From Haladaptatus sp. DYF46 (GTDB lineage Archaea; Halobacteriota; Halobacteria; Halobacteriales; Haladaptataceae), in NCBI RefSeq assembly GCF_021083305.1, contig NZ_JAJFAY010000001.1:620001-684000 (forward strand): a stretch of DNA of 64,000 nt, read 5' to 3'. A program made the position numbers and the translations under genes. Positions 33,313 through 42,437 of the stretch are shown one piece after another. The stretch's first letter is position 1; the number at the start of each line of letters is the position of its first letter. The notes beneath the pieces are model-generated. The model ran no database searches. It saw only the letters and a list, made by a program, of their open reading frames with translations, and was not told the DNA's origin.

Positions 33313-34866
33313 TCAGTTTCCGCCGAACACCGAACCGAGTTGGTCGCGCCACTCGTTCACTTCCTTCAGTTCGCTTTCGATGTTCTCGATGTCCGCTCGA
33401 AGGGTTTCGACCTTCTCGTCCATGCGCGTCTCCGTGGCCGCGACGGAGTCGGAAAGTTCGGAGACGTCGTCCGAAACCTCACCGATCATTCCTTCGAGCG
33501 AACCGAGCGTCTCGAAGTCATCCCTGAGGTCTTCGAGTTCGTCGTCCAACGCCGACGCTTCTTGCGTGTTCGTCGCGACGAGGTCCTCCAAGTCGTCCAG
33601 TTGCGATTCGAGTCCGTCGAGGGTGGAATCGAGTTCGCCCAGTTCGTCCATGTCGTCCTCGATGGCTTCGATGTCGCGTTCGAGACCAGTTTCGAGGCTC
33701 TCGACGGTCGTCTCGAAGTCGGCGACGCGGGCGCGCGCCTGCGCACTCTCGTCCTTCGCGCTCTCGATTTCGTCGTCCATCTCGTCGAGTTCGGTGCGAA
33801 CCGACTCGACCTCGGTTTCGAACCCGTCGATGAGGGTTTTCGCCGTTCCGTTGTCGTCGATGAACTCCTCCAGCGCCTCGGTGTACGCCGCGAGGTCGTC
33901 CACCCGCGACTGGAGGTGACGGATACGAACGTTCGTGCTCTCCGGCGTGTCCAAATCGAGTTCCTGTTGAATGAGTTTAAGGTCGTCACCGTTCACTTCC
34001 CCGGCGCGAATCTCGTCAGCGAGGGCGGCTGCGACGCTTCCGGGACGTGGCGGTGACACAGGTGGTTCGTCCGTCATCTCGTCGGATGCTTCGATGATGT
34101 CGTCGCTCTCCTCGAAGTCGCCGGCCACGGCATCAGGCTCGTTCACCGGTTCGTCGAACGGACTGTCGGTCTCATTTTCGAGGTCGTCGTCATCGTCGAG
34201 GGGAGACTCCTCGAAGTCGTCTTCGAGTTTGGCTTCGGTTTCGGTCGAATTGTCCGCTTTCGCGGCTGAAGCGAGCGGGTCGGCAAGCGGGTCGTCTTCG
34301 TCATCGCCGAGCGGGTCGTTTCCGTCATCGGCGAGTGGGTCCGCCGCATCGTCGTTCGCTTCGGACTCGTCGAGGCCGGGAAGCCCGCTGTCGCCCGTGA
34401 TGACGTCGCGAACGACCTGACTGCTGTCCTCGGAGACGATGTCGGTAATGGTGTGTTCCTCCATGCGCTCTTCGCCCTGTCCTTTCGCGTCGCCCGTGAC
34501 CGGAGTCACCTCTTCGAGTTCCGGTTCGATGAGGAACTTCTCGGCGTCCGACCAGTTGGACAGTCGAATCCCGTACACCGTCGTCAGCGATTCGTTGGGT
34601 TCGAGCGTTCGTTCGAACTGCACTCGGTGGTCCTTGTAGGCCGTCCAGTTCTCGTTTTCGTATTCCGGGTGAAACCCCACGTTGTCCATCGGAAAGTCGT
34701 CCGGGATTCGGTCGGTGAGACGAACCGTCACCGCGTCATCGTGGTCGGACTGCAGTTCGAAGCGAATCGCCGGGACCGCGAACTCCTCTCCATCGAACGA
34801 TTTTTCTATTGTAACCCCGCCCTCGGAACCCGAAATCACTTCGTTCCCGCTGCTGAAATCACTCAT
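33313..34866 (-). CDS. Acidic coiled-coil protein, unknown function
   Basis: 517 residues from ATG 34866, with a TATATA box about 27 bases upstream (34889-34894). Residues 1-125 form a beta-rich domain (VTIEKSFDGEEFAVPAIRFE, VQFERTLEPNESLTTVYGIR). Residues 125-260 are extremely Asp/Glu-rich and low complexity (ADPLADDGNDPLGDDEDDPL). From 280 to the end runs a long coiled coil with heptads (SRVDDLAAYTEALEEFIDDN, LDGLESQLDDLEDLVATNTQ). No membrane segments. A structural or scaffold role is likely; partner unknown. Confidence 0.75.
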   Translation of the reverse strand: MSDFSSGNEVISGSEGGVTIEKSFDGEEFAVPAIRFELQSDHDDAVTVRLTDRIPDDFPMDNVGFHPEYENENWTAYKDHRVQFERTLEPNESLTTVYGIRLSNWSDAEKFLIEPELEEVTPVTGDAKGQGEERMEEHTITDIVSEDSSQVVRDVITGDSGLPGLDESEANDDAADPLADDGNDPLGDDEDDPLADPLASAAKADNSTETEAKLEDDFEESPLDDDDDLENETDSPFDEPVNEPDAVAGDFEESDDIIEASDEMTDEPPVSPPRPGSVAAALADEIRAGEVNGDDLKLIQQELDLDTPESTNVRIRHLQSRVDDLAAYTEALEEFIDDNGTAKTLIDGFETEVESVRTELDEMDDEIESAKDESAQARARVADFETTVESLETGLERDIEAIEDDMDELGELDSTLDGLESQLDDLEDLVATNTQEASALDDELEDLRDDFETLGSLEGMIGEVSDDVSELSDSVAATETRMDEKVETLRADIENIESELKEVNEWRDQLGSVFGGN

Positions 34867-34888
34867 ACTGTTCACATCCGAGAATGGA

Positions 34889-34894
34889 TATATA
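34889..34894 (-). promoter_or_regulatory. TATA box of the coiled-coil gene
   Basis: TATATA within GATATATAAATC, 23-28 bases from ATG 34866, giving a leaderless transcript and supporting that start over the codon at 34875. Confidence 0.6.
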
Positions 34895-35042
34895 AATCAT
34901 GCGCCAAGAAAAGTGACTGTTTCCAGTTTGTATCGGAACACATCCGTTTCGATAACAGATACGACGCGTCACTACCGCTCGAAACGCTACCGGTAGGCAC
35001 AGGGTCGCCAGATTTCTACCGTACCAAAGATTCCCATCAGAA

Positions 35043-35891
35043 TCAATCTCTGACTAGAATATTTACTTTTATACCGTCGGAATCTGTTACTTCGATTCCG
35101 GTTTCCCCCGGTGTGACGTCGATACCGCTCGCAGTGAACCGCTCCCGAATCCGGTCGAGTGCTGAGTCGTCGGGAACGACGAGTTCGAACCACAGCAACC
35201 CGCACCCTTCGACCGGTTCCGTTCGGTCGTTCCACGTGTTCAGACCGATGTGGTGATGATAGTCGTCGGCCGCGAGAAAGAGCGCCGACGGGCCGAATCG
35301 CTGTCGAACCCGCATTCCCAACGTTTCGACGTAGAACTCCCGCGCGGCCGCGAGGGACGACACTTCGAGGTGGACGTGTCCGACGACGGTTCCGGGTGGG
35401 ACGTTTTTCGCCCCCGTCGCGTGACTCCGGAGTTCGTCGATGTCGAGCGGCAGCGTTCCCATTTGCACCAGTCCGTCCTCGGAGAGCGGCCACTCCGCCC
35501 GCGGACGGTCGCGATACATCTCGACGCCATTCCCCTCCGGGTCCGTGAAATAGAGCGCTTCGCTCACGCGATGGTCGGACGCACCGGACAACTCCCACCC
35601 GTCCTCGATACGGACGAGCGCGTCCGCCAACGCGCTCCGTGACGGGACGAGAAACGCGGTATGGAACAGCCCCGCTTCCTGCCGCTTTCGTTCGGAGGCG
35701 TCCGCATCCACGACCAGTTCCAGCAACGGGACGCCGCCAGCGCCGAGAACGGCGGTTCCGTCGTTTTTCCGCAGGCGTTCGAGTCCGACGACGGTTTCGT
35801 AAAACCGACTCATCCGGTCGAGCGCGTTCACTCGCAGGGCGACGCGGCCGACGGTCGTTTCGGGGGATATCCCCGACTCCATGTCGGTCAT
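35043..35891 (-). CDS. VOC-family (catechol-2,3-dioxygenase-like) protein, two domains
   Basis: 282 residues from ATG 35891. There are two vicinal-oxygen-chelate modules: VGRVALRVNALDRMSRFYET with FTDPEGNGVEMYRDRPR, then GHVHLEVSSLAAAREFYVET with ADDYHHHIGLNTWNDR. The paired domains and the HHHIGLNTW motif are those of CatE-type extradiol dioxygenases, which ring-cleave catechols using Fe2+. Metal ligands are plausible at His in GHVHLEV and Glu in WFELVV. It could take part in aromatic catabolism with kynureninase or the paa genes, but no direct link is seen. Confidence 0.82.
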   Translation of the reverse strand: MTDMESGISPETTVGRVALRVNALDRMSRFYETVVGLERLRKNDGTAVLGAGGVPLLELVVDADASERKRQEAGLFHTAFLVPSRSALADALVRIEDGWELSGASDHRVSEALYFTDPEGNGVEMYRDRPRAEWPLSEDGLVQMGTLPLDIDELRSHATGAKNVPPGTVVGHVHLEVSSLAAAREFYVETLGMRVRQRFGPSALFLAADDYHHHIGLNTWNDRTEPVEGCGLLWFELVVPDDSALDRIRERFTASGIDVTPGETGIEVTDSDGIKVNILVRD

Positions 35892-35946
35892 TATCGTGTG
35901 AATAGTCGAGTGAGAAGACCGTATAGCTTTCCACGCGACAGGGGGA

Positions 35947-36597
35947 TTACTCCTCGTCCGATTCGGTGGCGTCCGGTTCGGTATCGTCGTCACCGGTATC
36001 GCTCACGTCGGCCACGTCGCTTGCGTCTTCTCCCCCCGTTTCTACATCGTCCGAGATGTCCTCGACTTCGATACTGACGGGTTCCGTCTCGGACACCTCG
36101 TCGTTCAGGTGGCTGTCGAGGTTGAACACCGTGTTGAGTTCCTGTTGGACCTGATCAACGATGCCGCCGACGAGTTCGCTCGGCGCGATAGCGGTGTACT
36201 CGTAGGGGTTGTTTCCGGCACCCGAACTCTCGCGCTTCTCGCGCGAGACGTTTTCCTCCTCGTGAAGTTCGGCGAGCGATTCGCGAACCGTACTCGGATA
36301 CAGACCCGTCCCTTCCGCGATTTCCTCGCTCGTGCTTCCCGGATTCTGCCGGAGATAGACGTAGATTCGCGCGCGCGTCTCCGTGTCGAGTACCCACGAA
36401 AGCAGGTCCACGATACCTTGGTCGAACCCTTCGACCGCACGGTCCGCCTCCTCTCCGATGCGTTTTCGGCCGCGTGAAAACGGCTTTTCTTCCTCCGTCG
36501 CTCCCTCGTCCAGTTCGTCTCCGCCCGTATCCACGGGTATCTCGTCGCCCGTCTCCTCGGCATCGTTTCGGTCGTTATCGGCATCGTCCCCAGTCAT
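35947..36597 (-). CDS. Haloarchaeal winged-helix transcriptional regulator
   Basis: 216 residues. A charged N-terminus is followed by a helix-turn-helix at about 70-120 (TRARIYVYLRQNPGSTSEEI, AEGTGLYPSTVRESLAELHE). The C-terminal third is a long acidic tail (SIEVEDISDDVETGGEDASD). The HTH resembles the TrmB/ArsR-like haloarchaeal regulators. Target unknown. It lies 46 bases after the glutamate-cysteine ligase gene on the same strand. Confidence 0.8.
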   Translation of the reverse strand: MTGDDADNDRNDAEETGDEIPVDTGGDELDEGATEEEKPFSRGRKRIGEEADRAVEGFDQGIVDLLSWVLDTETRARIYVYLRQNPGSTSEEIAEGTGLYPSTVRESLAELHEEENVSREKRESSGAGNNPYEYTAIAPSELVGGIVDQVQQELNTVFNLDSHLNDEVSETEPVSIEVEDISDDVETGGEDASDVADVSDTGDDDTEPDATESDEE

Positions 36598-36642
36598 GTC
36601 GTCATCAGAAGGACAAAAGTCGGTGCCGGGTAAAAAACTTGC

Positions 36643-37713
36643 CTACAGCAAAAGGGACTCACACAGCGTCTCGAAGCCCTCTTGCTCGTTGAGTCGCCGC
36701 TGACACGCCGCGCCGCTCCCCCCGTCGTAGATGTCGCCGATGCCCGTAACGCCGAGGCGGTCACACTCGCGGTCGACCACGTCGCCGAGCGAGATTTCGC
36801 CGTCGCAGTTCCGGTCGATGAACGAGGCATCGTGGCCGTAGCGCAGTGCTCGCCACTTGTTCTCGTCCAGCAGTTCGCGGCGGTGACAGTAGCCGGATTC
36901 GCCGTCCTCGTATCGTTCCACGAGGTCCGTCACGAGCGCGTGGGTGTACTCCACGAAGGCGAGTACGCGCTCCGGGTCAGCCTGTCCGTCGGGGGTTCTG
37001 ACTTCGACCGTTCCGTGCCCCGAGTGGGGGCGCACGTCGTACCAGAGTTCGCCGCGATCGTTTATCGACTCCGTTTCGACCATCGTCCGTTCGAACTGCG
37101 AGAACGCCTCGTAATCCTCGAAGTAGGTCGGCATACCGGTGTTCGGCAGCGCTTCGAATATCTTGGCTCGCGCGGACTGCAAACCGGTGTCGTAACCGTT
37201 CCAGTACGGCGAGTTGGCCGATAGGGCCAGCATGACGGGGAGATACCAACGGATTTCGTTCGCCACCCAGACGGCGGCGTCCGCGTCGTCCACGCCGACG
37301 TGAACGTGAAGTCCGGCAGTCGTATTGCGGTGTTGTGGGTACTGAATTCGGTCGAGTTGCGCACGATAGCGCGGTTTGTCGGCGTGGTCGAGTTCCCGCC
37401 ACTTCGCGCCGGGATGAAGGCCCGCCGCCGCGATACCGAACCCCTGTGACCCGGCGTGTTCCACGAGGGCCTCACGAACGCGTCGGACGTCATCGTCCAC
37501 GTCCGAAAGCGTCGTTTTCGGCGTTTGCGTCTCGATGACGCATTTGAACAGTTCGTGGTCCAGTCGACCGTCGAGAAGTTCCGGTGGGTCGGTCCCATAG
37601 ACGAGTTCGTCAGTGCCAGCAGTTGGGACGCCTCGTTCGTCGACGACGTAGAACTCCTCTTCGACGCCGAGCGTCCCCATATCGGTGAAATTCTCGGCCG
37701 AACCCAAATCCAT
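36643..37713 (-). CDS. gshA: Glutamate--cysteine ligase (gamma-glutamylcysteine synthetase)
   Basis: 356 residues from ATG 37713. [56 protein letters not shown] and [20 protein letters not shown] define the GCS2/YbdK-type ligase fold. In haloarchaea this enzyme makes gamma-glutamylcysteine, the main low-molecular-weight thiol instead of glutathione. ATP and Mg2+ dependent, cytoplasmic. A TATA-like GTATTTAC lies about 30 bases upstream. A candidate reductase for the oxidised thiol is at 57869-59230. Confidence 0.88.
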   Translation of the reverse strand: MDLGSAENFTDMGTLGVEEEFYVVDERGVPTAGTDELVYGTDPPELLDGRLDHELFKCVIETQTPKTTLSDVDDDVRRVREALVEHAGSQGFGIAAAGLHPGAKWRELDHADKPRYRAQLDRIQYPQHRNTTAGLHVHVGVDDADAAVWVANEIRWYLPVMLALSANSPYWNGYDTGLQSARAKIFEALPNTGMPTYFEDYEAFSQFERTMVETESINDRGELWYDVRPHSGHGTVEVRTPDGQADPERVLAFVEYTHALVTDLVERYEDGESGYCHRRELLDENKWRALRYGHDASFIDRNCDGEISLGDVVDRECDRLGVTGIGDIYDGGSGAACQRRLNEQEGFETLCESLLL

Positions 37714-37758
37714 TTTTCGAAATTTAGCCACGGGACACGTAAATACTTCCGGTGACGG

Positions 37759-38394
37759 TTACACCTTCCGGGGAATCGCGACGACGCCGAGGTGGTCCAC
37801 GTGGAACGGTTCCAGCCGTCGGGTTTCGAGGATTTCGTACCCCTCCCGCAGCGTGTCGAGCGCGCCTTCGAACACGATCTCGGGGTCGCTCGCAACGTCC
37901 TCGCTTCGAGCCTTGATGGCGAGGAGCAATCGGCCGTCCTCCCTGAGGAATCGTGCGTTTTCACGGGCGACGCGCGCCTGCCCTCGCGTCGCCACGTCCT
38001 GAACCAGCACGTCCACGTCCGATTCGACGACGTGTGCGTAGGTCTCGGGTTTTCGAGCGTCCTTCAGCAGGGGAAAGAGGTTTTCACGCGTTTCCACCGC
38101 GTCGAGGAGGTCCCGCGTCGGACGCGGTGCGAACTCGACTGCGTACGTCGCCCCCGAAAAATCGGCGACGTGGCTCACCGTCGTACCGCTCGCGGCACCG
38201 AGATAGAGGACCGTCTCGTCGCCCTCCAATCCGGTGTCCATGCCGTGTTCCAGCATCGCAGCCAACTTCGAACGCCGTGCGTCCCAACAGCGCCAGTCGC
38301 CGTCGGTCGGTTCGCCGTAAACCGGCAGTCCCTCGGTCGCCAGTCGGTCGTCGCCGCCGAACTCTCGCCGTTCAACGCCATTCGGGAGCGTCAT
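37759..38394 (-). CDS. flpA: Fibrillarin-like rRNA/tRNA 2'-O-methyltransferase
   Basis: 211 residues. VLYLGAASGTTVSHVADFSG is the S-adenosylmethionine-binding GxxxG motif, and YAVEFAPRPTRDLLDAVETR, DVLVQDVATRGQARVARENA and FHVDHLGVVAIPRKV complete the archaeal fibrillarin signature. With Nop5 and L7Ae it forms the C/D box RNP that methylates rRNA and tRNA riboses. The start overlaps the Nop5 stop codon (ATGA). Confidence 0.95.
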   Translation of the reverse strand: MTLPNGVERREFGGDDRLATEGLPVYGEPTDGDWRCWDARRSKLAAMLEHGMDTGLEGDETVLYLGAASGTTVSHVADFSGATYAVEFAPRPTRDLLDAVETRENLFPLLKDARKPETYAHVVESDVDVLVQDVATRGQARVARENARFLREDGRLLLAIKARSEDVASDPEIVFEGALDTLREGYEILETRRLEPFHVDHLGVVAIPRKV

Positions 38395-39251
38395 TCCTCA
38401 CCCCGCGACTGAATCGCGTCCATCCGACGGTCGAGTTCCTCCTTCAGGTCCGGATTGTGTTCGCCCGAATAGTGGTCGATTCGTGCGGCGATGACGAGTT
38501 TGCCGGACAGCGTGCGTGCCGCGGACCCGCGCTGGTCCGGCGGAGCGGCCCGAACCGCTTCGTGCGTATAGATGATGCCGTGTTTCGGCGATGAGGCGTG
38601 CCCGCGGAGGTGGGCGAACAGCGCGTTTTCGGCCCCGAGCACCTGTACCGTCCCGCCCGGCATCTTCGCCAGCGGTTCGAGGCCACCTGCCAGCGCGATG
38701 AGTCGCGCGGCGAGCACCGGGTCGGCGAGCGTCGCGAGGTTCGGTGCGACTGCCGGTGCCTGTCGTTCGACGAACGACCTGAGTTCGTCGCGTTCCGCGG
38801 CGAGGTCCGCGACGCGCTCAGCAAGTGAATTAACGCGCTCTTCGACCGGCGTTTCGGGGTCGCTTTCGGCCAATTCGCTGGCGTATTCCACGCCCGTTCC
38901 GGCGTCGGGATACAGCGTTCCCGCCCACTCCGCGACGCGCTCCGCGAGTTCGTTCGCCTCCGACTCGCAGTCGTCCATCGCTCGCACCGCGTGAACGAGT
39001 TGCTTGTCGTCCGCCCGTTCGCGCTCCGTCACCGCCTCTCGCGTCGCACGGATGGTCGCCTCCCGAAGCATCGCGTAATAGTCCGCTTCGTCCTCCGCGA
39101 ATCCGGTTTCGACGGCCCGTTCCGGCCAATCCGCCGGTTCGTCGGCACGTCCCTCTCGGATGGAGCGCGCCCCGGCATCCACGTCGTCCGATTCGACGCC
39201 CGTGAACCACCCCGTTTCGCCACCCGTCTCCTCGGCGTCCGATTCGGTCAT
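38391..39251 (-). CDS. Nop5/Nop56-58 family C/D box RNP scaffold protein
   Basis: 286 residues from ATG 39251. The N-terminal domain binds fibrillarin, the middle is coiled-coil (VNSLAERVADLAAERDELRS), and the NOP domain carries LIALAGGLEPLAKMPGGTVQ, VLGAENALFAHLRGHASSPK and HGIIYTHEAVRAA. It bridges fibrillarin and L7Ae on C/D guide RNAs. It lacks the Lys-rich eukaryotic tail. TTTAAA at 39276-39281, about 27 bases upstream, fixes the start as leaderless. Confidence 0.95.
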   Translation of the reverse strand: MTESDAEETGGETGWFTGVESDDVDAGARSIREGRADEPADWPERAVETGFAEDEADYYAMLREATIRATREAVTERERADDKQLVHAVRAMDDCESEANELAERVAEWAGTLYPDAGTGVEYASELAESDPETPVEERVNSLAERVADLAAERDELRSFVERQAPAVAPNLATLADPVLAARLIALAGGLEPLAKMPGGTVQVLGAENALFAHLRGHASSPKHGIIYTHEAVRAAPPDQRGSAARTLSGKLVIAARIDHYSGEHNPDLKEELDRRMDAIQSRGEE

Positions 39252-39275
39252 GGCTGTGGCTTGTGCGCCTTCTCG

Positions 39276-39281
39276 TTTAAA
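39276..39281 (-). promoter_or_regulatory. TATA box of the Nop5-fibrillarin operon
   Basis: TTTAAA centred about 27 bases upstream of ATG 39251; with no Shine-Dalgarno seen, translation of Nop5 is probably leaderless. Confidence 0.6.
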
Positions 39282-39430
39282 CCTACGTTTACGGCCGCTG
39301 TGGTCGGCGTTCGACTCGGTATGGAGCAATCGAATCCGCTTCGTCGAGAAAAACGAAGGCGTTCGACCGTTCACTCAACCCTTTTCGTCCTGATACGAGT
39401 AGTTAAGACCCGTCACCAGAGTTGGAACCT

Positions 39431-40201
39431 ATGGCCGGTCTCTACGCGAATCCTGACTACTACGAGATTGCGTTCGATTTCCGCGATGTGGCGGCCGAAG
39501 TCGACTTCTTCGAAGCCTGTATCGACCGATTCGGAGAGCGCTCGAACCGAGCGGATTCCGTCCTCGAAATCGCCTGTGGACCGTCCCCGTACCTCCTCGA
39601 ATTCGACGCCCGAGGCTACGAGTTCACCGGGTTGGACAACTCATCGGAGATGATCGCACACTCCATCGAGAAGGCCCGCGAGAACGACATCGAAGCGACG
39701 TTCCTCCGACGGGATATGGCGGAGTTCATCCTCCCGAGCGACGTCGATTTCGCGTTCTGTGCGCTCGGGTCGCTGTACCTCGACTCGAACGAGGCGCTGC
39801 TGTCGCACCTCGATTCGATGGCCGACGCGCTGACGCCGGGGTCGCTCTACTGTATCGACGGGTCCATCGACTTCGCCGGCGGAATCTCCTCCCAGAGCGA
39901 GTGGGAAACGACGAAAGGCGAGACGACGGTTCGGTTCGGCATCGAACACGAACCGATACACACGACCGAACAGTTGGTTCGCCAGACGCTGACGACGCGG
40001 GTCGAAACGCCAGACGACACTCGTCGCTTCCGAGAGGAGTACATCGTAAAGACGTTCGCCCCCCAAGAGCTCCGCATGCTCCTCGAACGAACCGAGTTCG
40101 ACCACGTGGGATGGTTCGATAGCTTCGACCTCTCGGCCCCGGTCGAAGATTGCGAACCGGGAACGCTTCATCGACCCGTGACGGTCCTCAGGAGGCGCTG
40201 A
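39431..40201 (+). CDS. Class I SAM-dependent methyltransferase
   Basis: 256 residues from ATG 39431; TTAAG box about 28 bases upstream. SAM-binding motif I is VLEIACGPSPYLLEFDARGY, with FTGLDNSSEMIAHSIEKARE, and motif II-III FAFCALGSLYLDSNEALLSH. N-terminus MAGLYANPDYYEIAFDFRDV fits a small-molecule or methyltransferase-25/11-like enzyme. Substrate unknown. It is overlapped by one base with the Ogt gene (TGATG), so they form a two-gene operon. Confidence 0.85.
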   Translation: MAGLYANPDYYEIAFDFRDVAAEVDFFEACIDRFGERSNRADSVLEIACGPSPYLLEFDARGYEFTGLDNSSEMIAHSIEKARENDIEATFLRRDMAEFILPSDVDFAFCALGSLYLDSNEALLSHLDSMADALTPGSLYCIDGSIDFAGGISSQSEWETTKGETTVRFGIEHEPIHTTEQLVRQTLTTRVETPDDTRRFREEYIVKTFAPQELRMLLERTEFDHVGWFDSFDLSAPVEDCEPGTLHRPVTVLRRR

Positions 40202-40590
40202 TGTTCGTGTCCGTGTGGGACTGGGAGATGGAGATCGACGACGCGCTCGTCGCCGAAAGTCCCGGCGAAATCCGGAAGCAAGTGGACGAGTACGTCACGG
40301 GCGAACGGGACGCGTTCGACCTTTCCGTCACGTATCCCGACTCCTTCACCGGGCGGGTCATGGCCGCGATGGCCGACGTACCGCGTGGCGAGACACGGAC
40401 CTACGGCGATATCGCCGACGTTCTCGATACCGCACCGATAGCGGTCGGACAGGCCTGTGGCCGCAATCCGGTTCCGTTGGTCGTCCCGTGCCACCGCATC
40501 GTCGGTGCAAGCGGTTTGGGCGGTTTTTCGGGCGGCGAGGAGAATCGACTCGGATTGAAAGAGCGGTTGCTGTCCCTCGAATCTCGGTAG
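40201..40590 (+). CDS. ogt: Methylated-DNA--protein-cysteine methyltransferase
   Basis: 129 residues from ATG 40201. The active-site PCHRI with Cys97 and the helix-turn-helix region RGETRTYGDIADVLDTAPIA, VGQACGRNPVPLVV are diagnostic. It transfers O6-alkyl groups from guanine to its own cysteine, a suicidal repair reaction. The N-terminal regulatory Ada domain is absent and the total is shorter than bacterial Ogt, as in other archaeal forms. Start overlaps the methyltransferase stop. Confidence 0.9.
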   Translation: MFVSVWDWEMEIDDALVAESPGEIRKQVDEYVTGERDAFDLSVTYPDSFTGRVMAAMADVPRGETRTYGDIADVLDTAPIAVGQACGRNPVPLVVPCHRIVGASGLGGFSGGEENRLGLKERLLSLESR

Positions 40591-40803
40591 CTACTCGTCG
40601 GGTGCGATGCGTTTGACGCGGCCCGTAATCCCGGACTCCAACTCCACTTTCACGCCACCGGGTTCGCTGTGTTCCTCGGAGAGGATTTCGGCGATGTCGC
40701 CGCGAAGCGGCTCGGCATCGTCCGCGTTCTCGGCGTTCGTCTGCTCGATTTCGACGGTCATCCCGCGGCGCAATTCCTCCCGTGTCGGTGTCTCTGCGGA
40801 CAT
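40591..40803 (-). CDS. YwbE-family small protein (DUF2196)
   Basis: 70 residues from ATG 40803. ELRRGMTVEIEQTNAENADD and GDIAEILSEEHSEPGGVKVE, ESGITGRVKRI match the YwbE/DUF2196 pattern of GxxVxIV-type beta strands ending in GRVKxI. The function of YwbE is unknown. The GRVKRI C-terminus ends the domain. It converges on the ogt gene with no gap. A 6-bp inverted repeat, GAGTTA-TGT-TAACTC, is at 40893-40907 upstream. Confidence 0.85.
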   Translation of the reverse strand: MSAETPTREELRRGMTVEIEQTNAENADDAEPLRGDIAEILSEEHSEPGGVKVELESGITGRVKRIAPDE

Positions 40804-40967
40804 ACGACGGACTGCAACGGACGGCGGAAAAAACGTGGTGGCCACTCCCCTCTATACGTCCGTTTTGGGGACCTTTCTTCGGACTGCGAAAAGAGTTATG
40901 TTAACTCCGTTCATACCCCGGGATGCGTACCCATCAACACGTCCCGTCGTCGGGACGAACAAAACCC

Positions 40968-41135
40968 CTACTCGAACTTCTCGAACGGCTGCTCACAGCC
41001 GTTACAGTAATGCATCGACCGACAGAGCGACGGCCCTTTCGGGTGTTCCCTGTGCGTATCCGTCGAACCACAGTAGGGACACTCCGCGCCCTCGTCTTCG
41101 CCGCTCGTCGTGACGCTGGGGTCGAGTCGTCTCAT
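40968..41135 (-). CDS. PaaD C-terminal zinc ribbon encoded as a separate gene
   Basis: 55 residues from ATG 41135 with Cys19, Cys22, Cys38, Cys44 and Cys47 (CPYCGSTDTHREHPKGPSL, CRSMHYCNGCEQPFEKF). This matches the C-terminal metal-binding tail that normally ends the PaaD protein of phenylacetyl-CoA epoxidase. The upstream MIP18-domain gene ends exactly here with an ATGA overlap. It is likely part of the iron-sulfur maturation function of PaaD. Confidence 0.85.
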   Translation of the reverse strand: MRRLDPSVTTSGEDEGAECPYCGSTDTHREHPKGPSLCRSMHYCNGCEQPFEKFE

Positions 41136-41599
41136 ATGCTCAGTCCGAACTCCCTGAGGTCGTCTTTGCCCTGTTCGGTCACCATCTCGATGGACCACGG
41201 CGGGTTCCAGACGAGTTCGAGATCCGCGTCGGCGACGCCCTCGACGGCCGCCACTTCGTCCACGATTTCCTCCGTCAGCATCTTGCGAGCGGGACAGCCG
41301 GTGTACGTCAGCGTCATGATGACGGCGACATTCGTTCCGGCGGCGTTGCCATCTTCGTCACGGGACTCTTCCGGAGTCTCGCACTCCACCCCGTAAATCA
41401 GCCCCAAATCAACGATGCTGATGGGCATCTCGGGGTCCTCGATGTCGTACAGCGCGTTCCAGACGCGCCGTTCGAGACCGGTCGCCCCCTCGCCCGTGGC
41501 GGGCAAGTCTTCGGGGGAGCGGCCGGTTTCCGAGTAATCGGTGTACGTGCACGCGGTCGGTTCGGAGTCGATATCGAACTCCTGTGGGTCACTACTCAT
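41132..41599 (-). CDS. paaD: Phenylacetyl-CoA epoxidase subunit PaaD (MIP18 domain)
   Basis: 155 residues. The MIP18/DUF59 core is VWNALYDIEDPEMPISIVDL, GLIYGVECE, IMTLTYTGCPARKMLTEEIV and LVWNPPWSIEMVTEQGKDDL. It supports assembly of the di-iron epoxidase. It lacks the family zinc ribbon, which is encoded in the downstream overlapping gene. It overlaps paaC by eight bases. Confidence 0.9.
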   Translation of the reverse strand: MSSDPQEFDIDSEPTACTYTDYSETGRSPEDLPATGEGATGLERRVWNALYDIEDPEMPISIVDLGLIYGVECETPEESRDEDGNAAGTNVAVIMTLTYTGCPARKMLTEEIVDEVAAVEGVADADLELVWNPPWSIEMVTEQGKDDLREFGLSI

Positions 41600-42437
41600 T
41601 GTCCGGGTCCGGCATGATTCGGTGGGCTTCGGTTCGCCCGAGTTCTCGGTACGTCCGCGTCATCTCGTCGTGAAGGTCGGCCCAGTCGTCGGTATGGCTT
41701 CCGTCTCGTCCGATGTCCTCGGGGAGCAGTTCGTCGATGTCGCCGTCCTCGACTTCGGCGGGGAGGTCCACGCCGAGCGACGCGAGGAACGGGACCACGA
41801 TGTCGAGCCACTGGTCACGCATCGAGTCGAGCGACTCGGTTCGGATTCCGAGTTCGTCGATTTCCTCGCTCGAATCGCCCGCCTCGAACAGCGTCAACGC
41901 GTACGGGAACAGTCGGTCGACGGCCGACTGGATGCGTTCCGTTCCCTCGTCGTCGCTCGTCAACCGTTCGAGCCAGTTCTGTGCGTGTTCGCGGTGGTAG
42001 TTCTCCTCGCTGAGAACCTTCGCCACGCGGTCAGCGATTCGCGGGTAGGACGTGTCTTCGAGGGCTTCGAGGCGCAGCTTTTCCGCGACGTCGTAGAAGT
42101 ACCCGCGCACGACGGCGTCCGCCCAGTCGCCGGTTTCGAACGGCCCTTCCACGAGCGTCGAATGGCGGAAATCCGCGGGGTCGCGCTCGAAGATGAGTTC
42201 GGCCTCCGTGTAGCCGAAGTCCTGTAACAGGTCGTACCAGAGTCGAGCGTGACCGAGTTCGTCCTGTGCGATGTTCGAGATGGCGAGGTCGGATTCCAAC
42301 GTCGGGGATCGAACCTGCCATTCAGTGTAGCGCTCGGCGAGGACGAGTTCGTCGTCCGCGAGTCGGCGAAGCAGATCCTCGACGGCCGCTCGCTCCTCGT
42401 CGCTCAGTTCGTCAGGTCCCGCGAGCTGTGCCGACAT
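41592..42437 (-). CDS. paaC: Phenylacetyl-CoA epoxidase structural subunit PaaC
   Basis: 281 residues, ferritin-like fold without a complete metal site. ELVLAERYTEWQVRSPTLES, AISNIAQDELGHARLWYDLL and RVAKVLSEENYHREHAQNWL are the expected helices of PaaC. It forms the scaffold for PaaA in the epoxidase. Its start shares one base with the paaB stop codon. Confidence 0.92.
   Translation of the reverse strand: MSAQLAGPDELSDEERAAVEDLLRRLADDELVLAERYTEWQVRSPTLESDLAISNIAQDELGHARLWYDLLQDFGYTEAELIFERDPADFRHSTLVEGPFETGDWADAVVRGYFYDVAEKLRLEALEDTSYPRIADRVAKVLSEENYHREHAQNWLERLTSDDEGTERIQSAVDRLFPYALTLFEAGDSSEEIDELGIRTESLDSMRDQWLDIVVPFLASLGVDLPAEVEDGDIDELLPEDIGRDGSHTDDWADLHDEMTRTYRELGRTEAHRIMPDPDNE

Noticed and set aside
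40893..40907. GAGTTA-TGT-TAACTC inverted repeat upstream of the YwbE gene
   Set aside because: Only six base pairs and about 90 bases from the start; too weak to call an operator.
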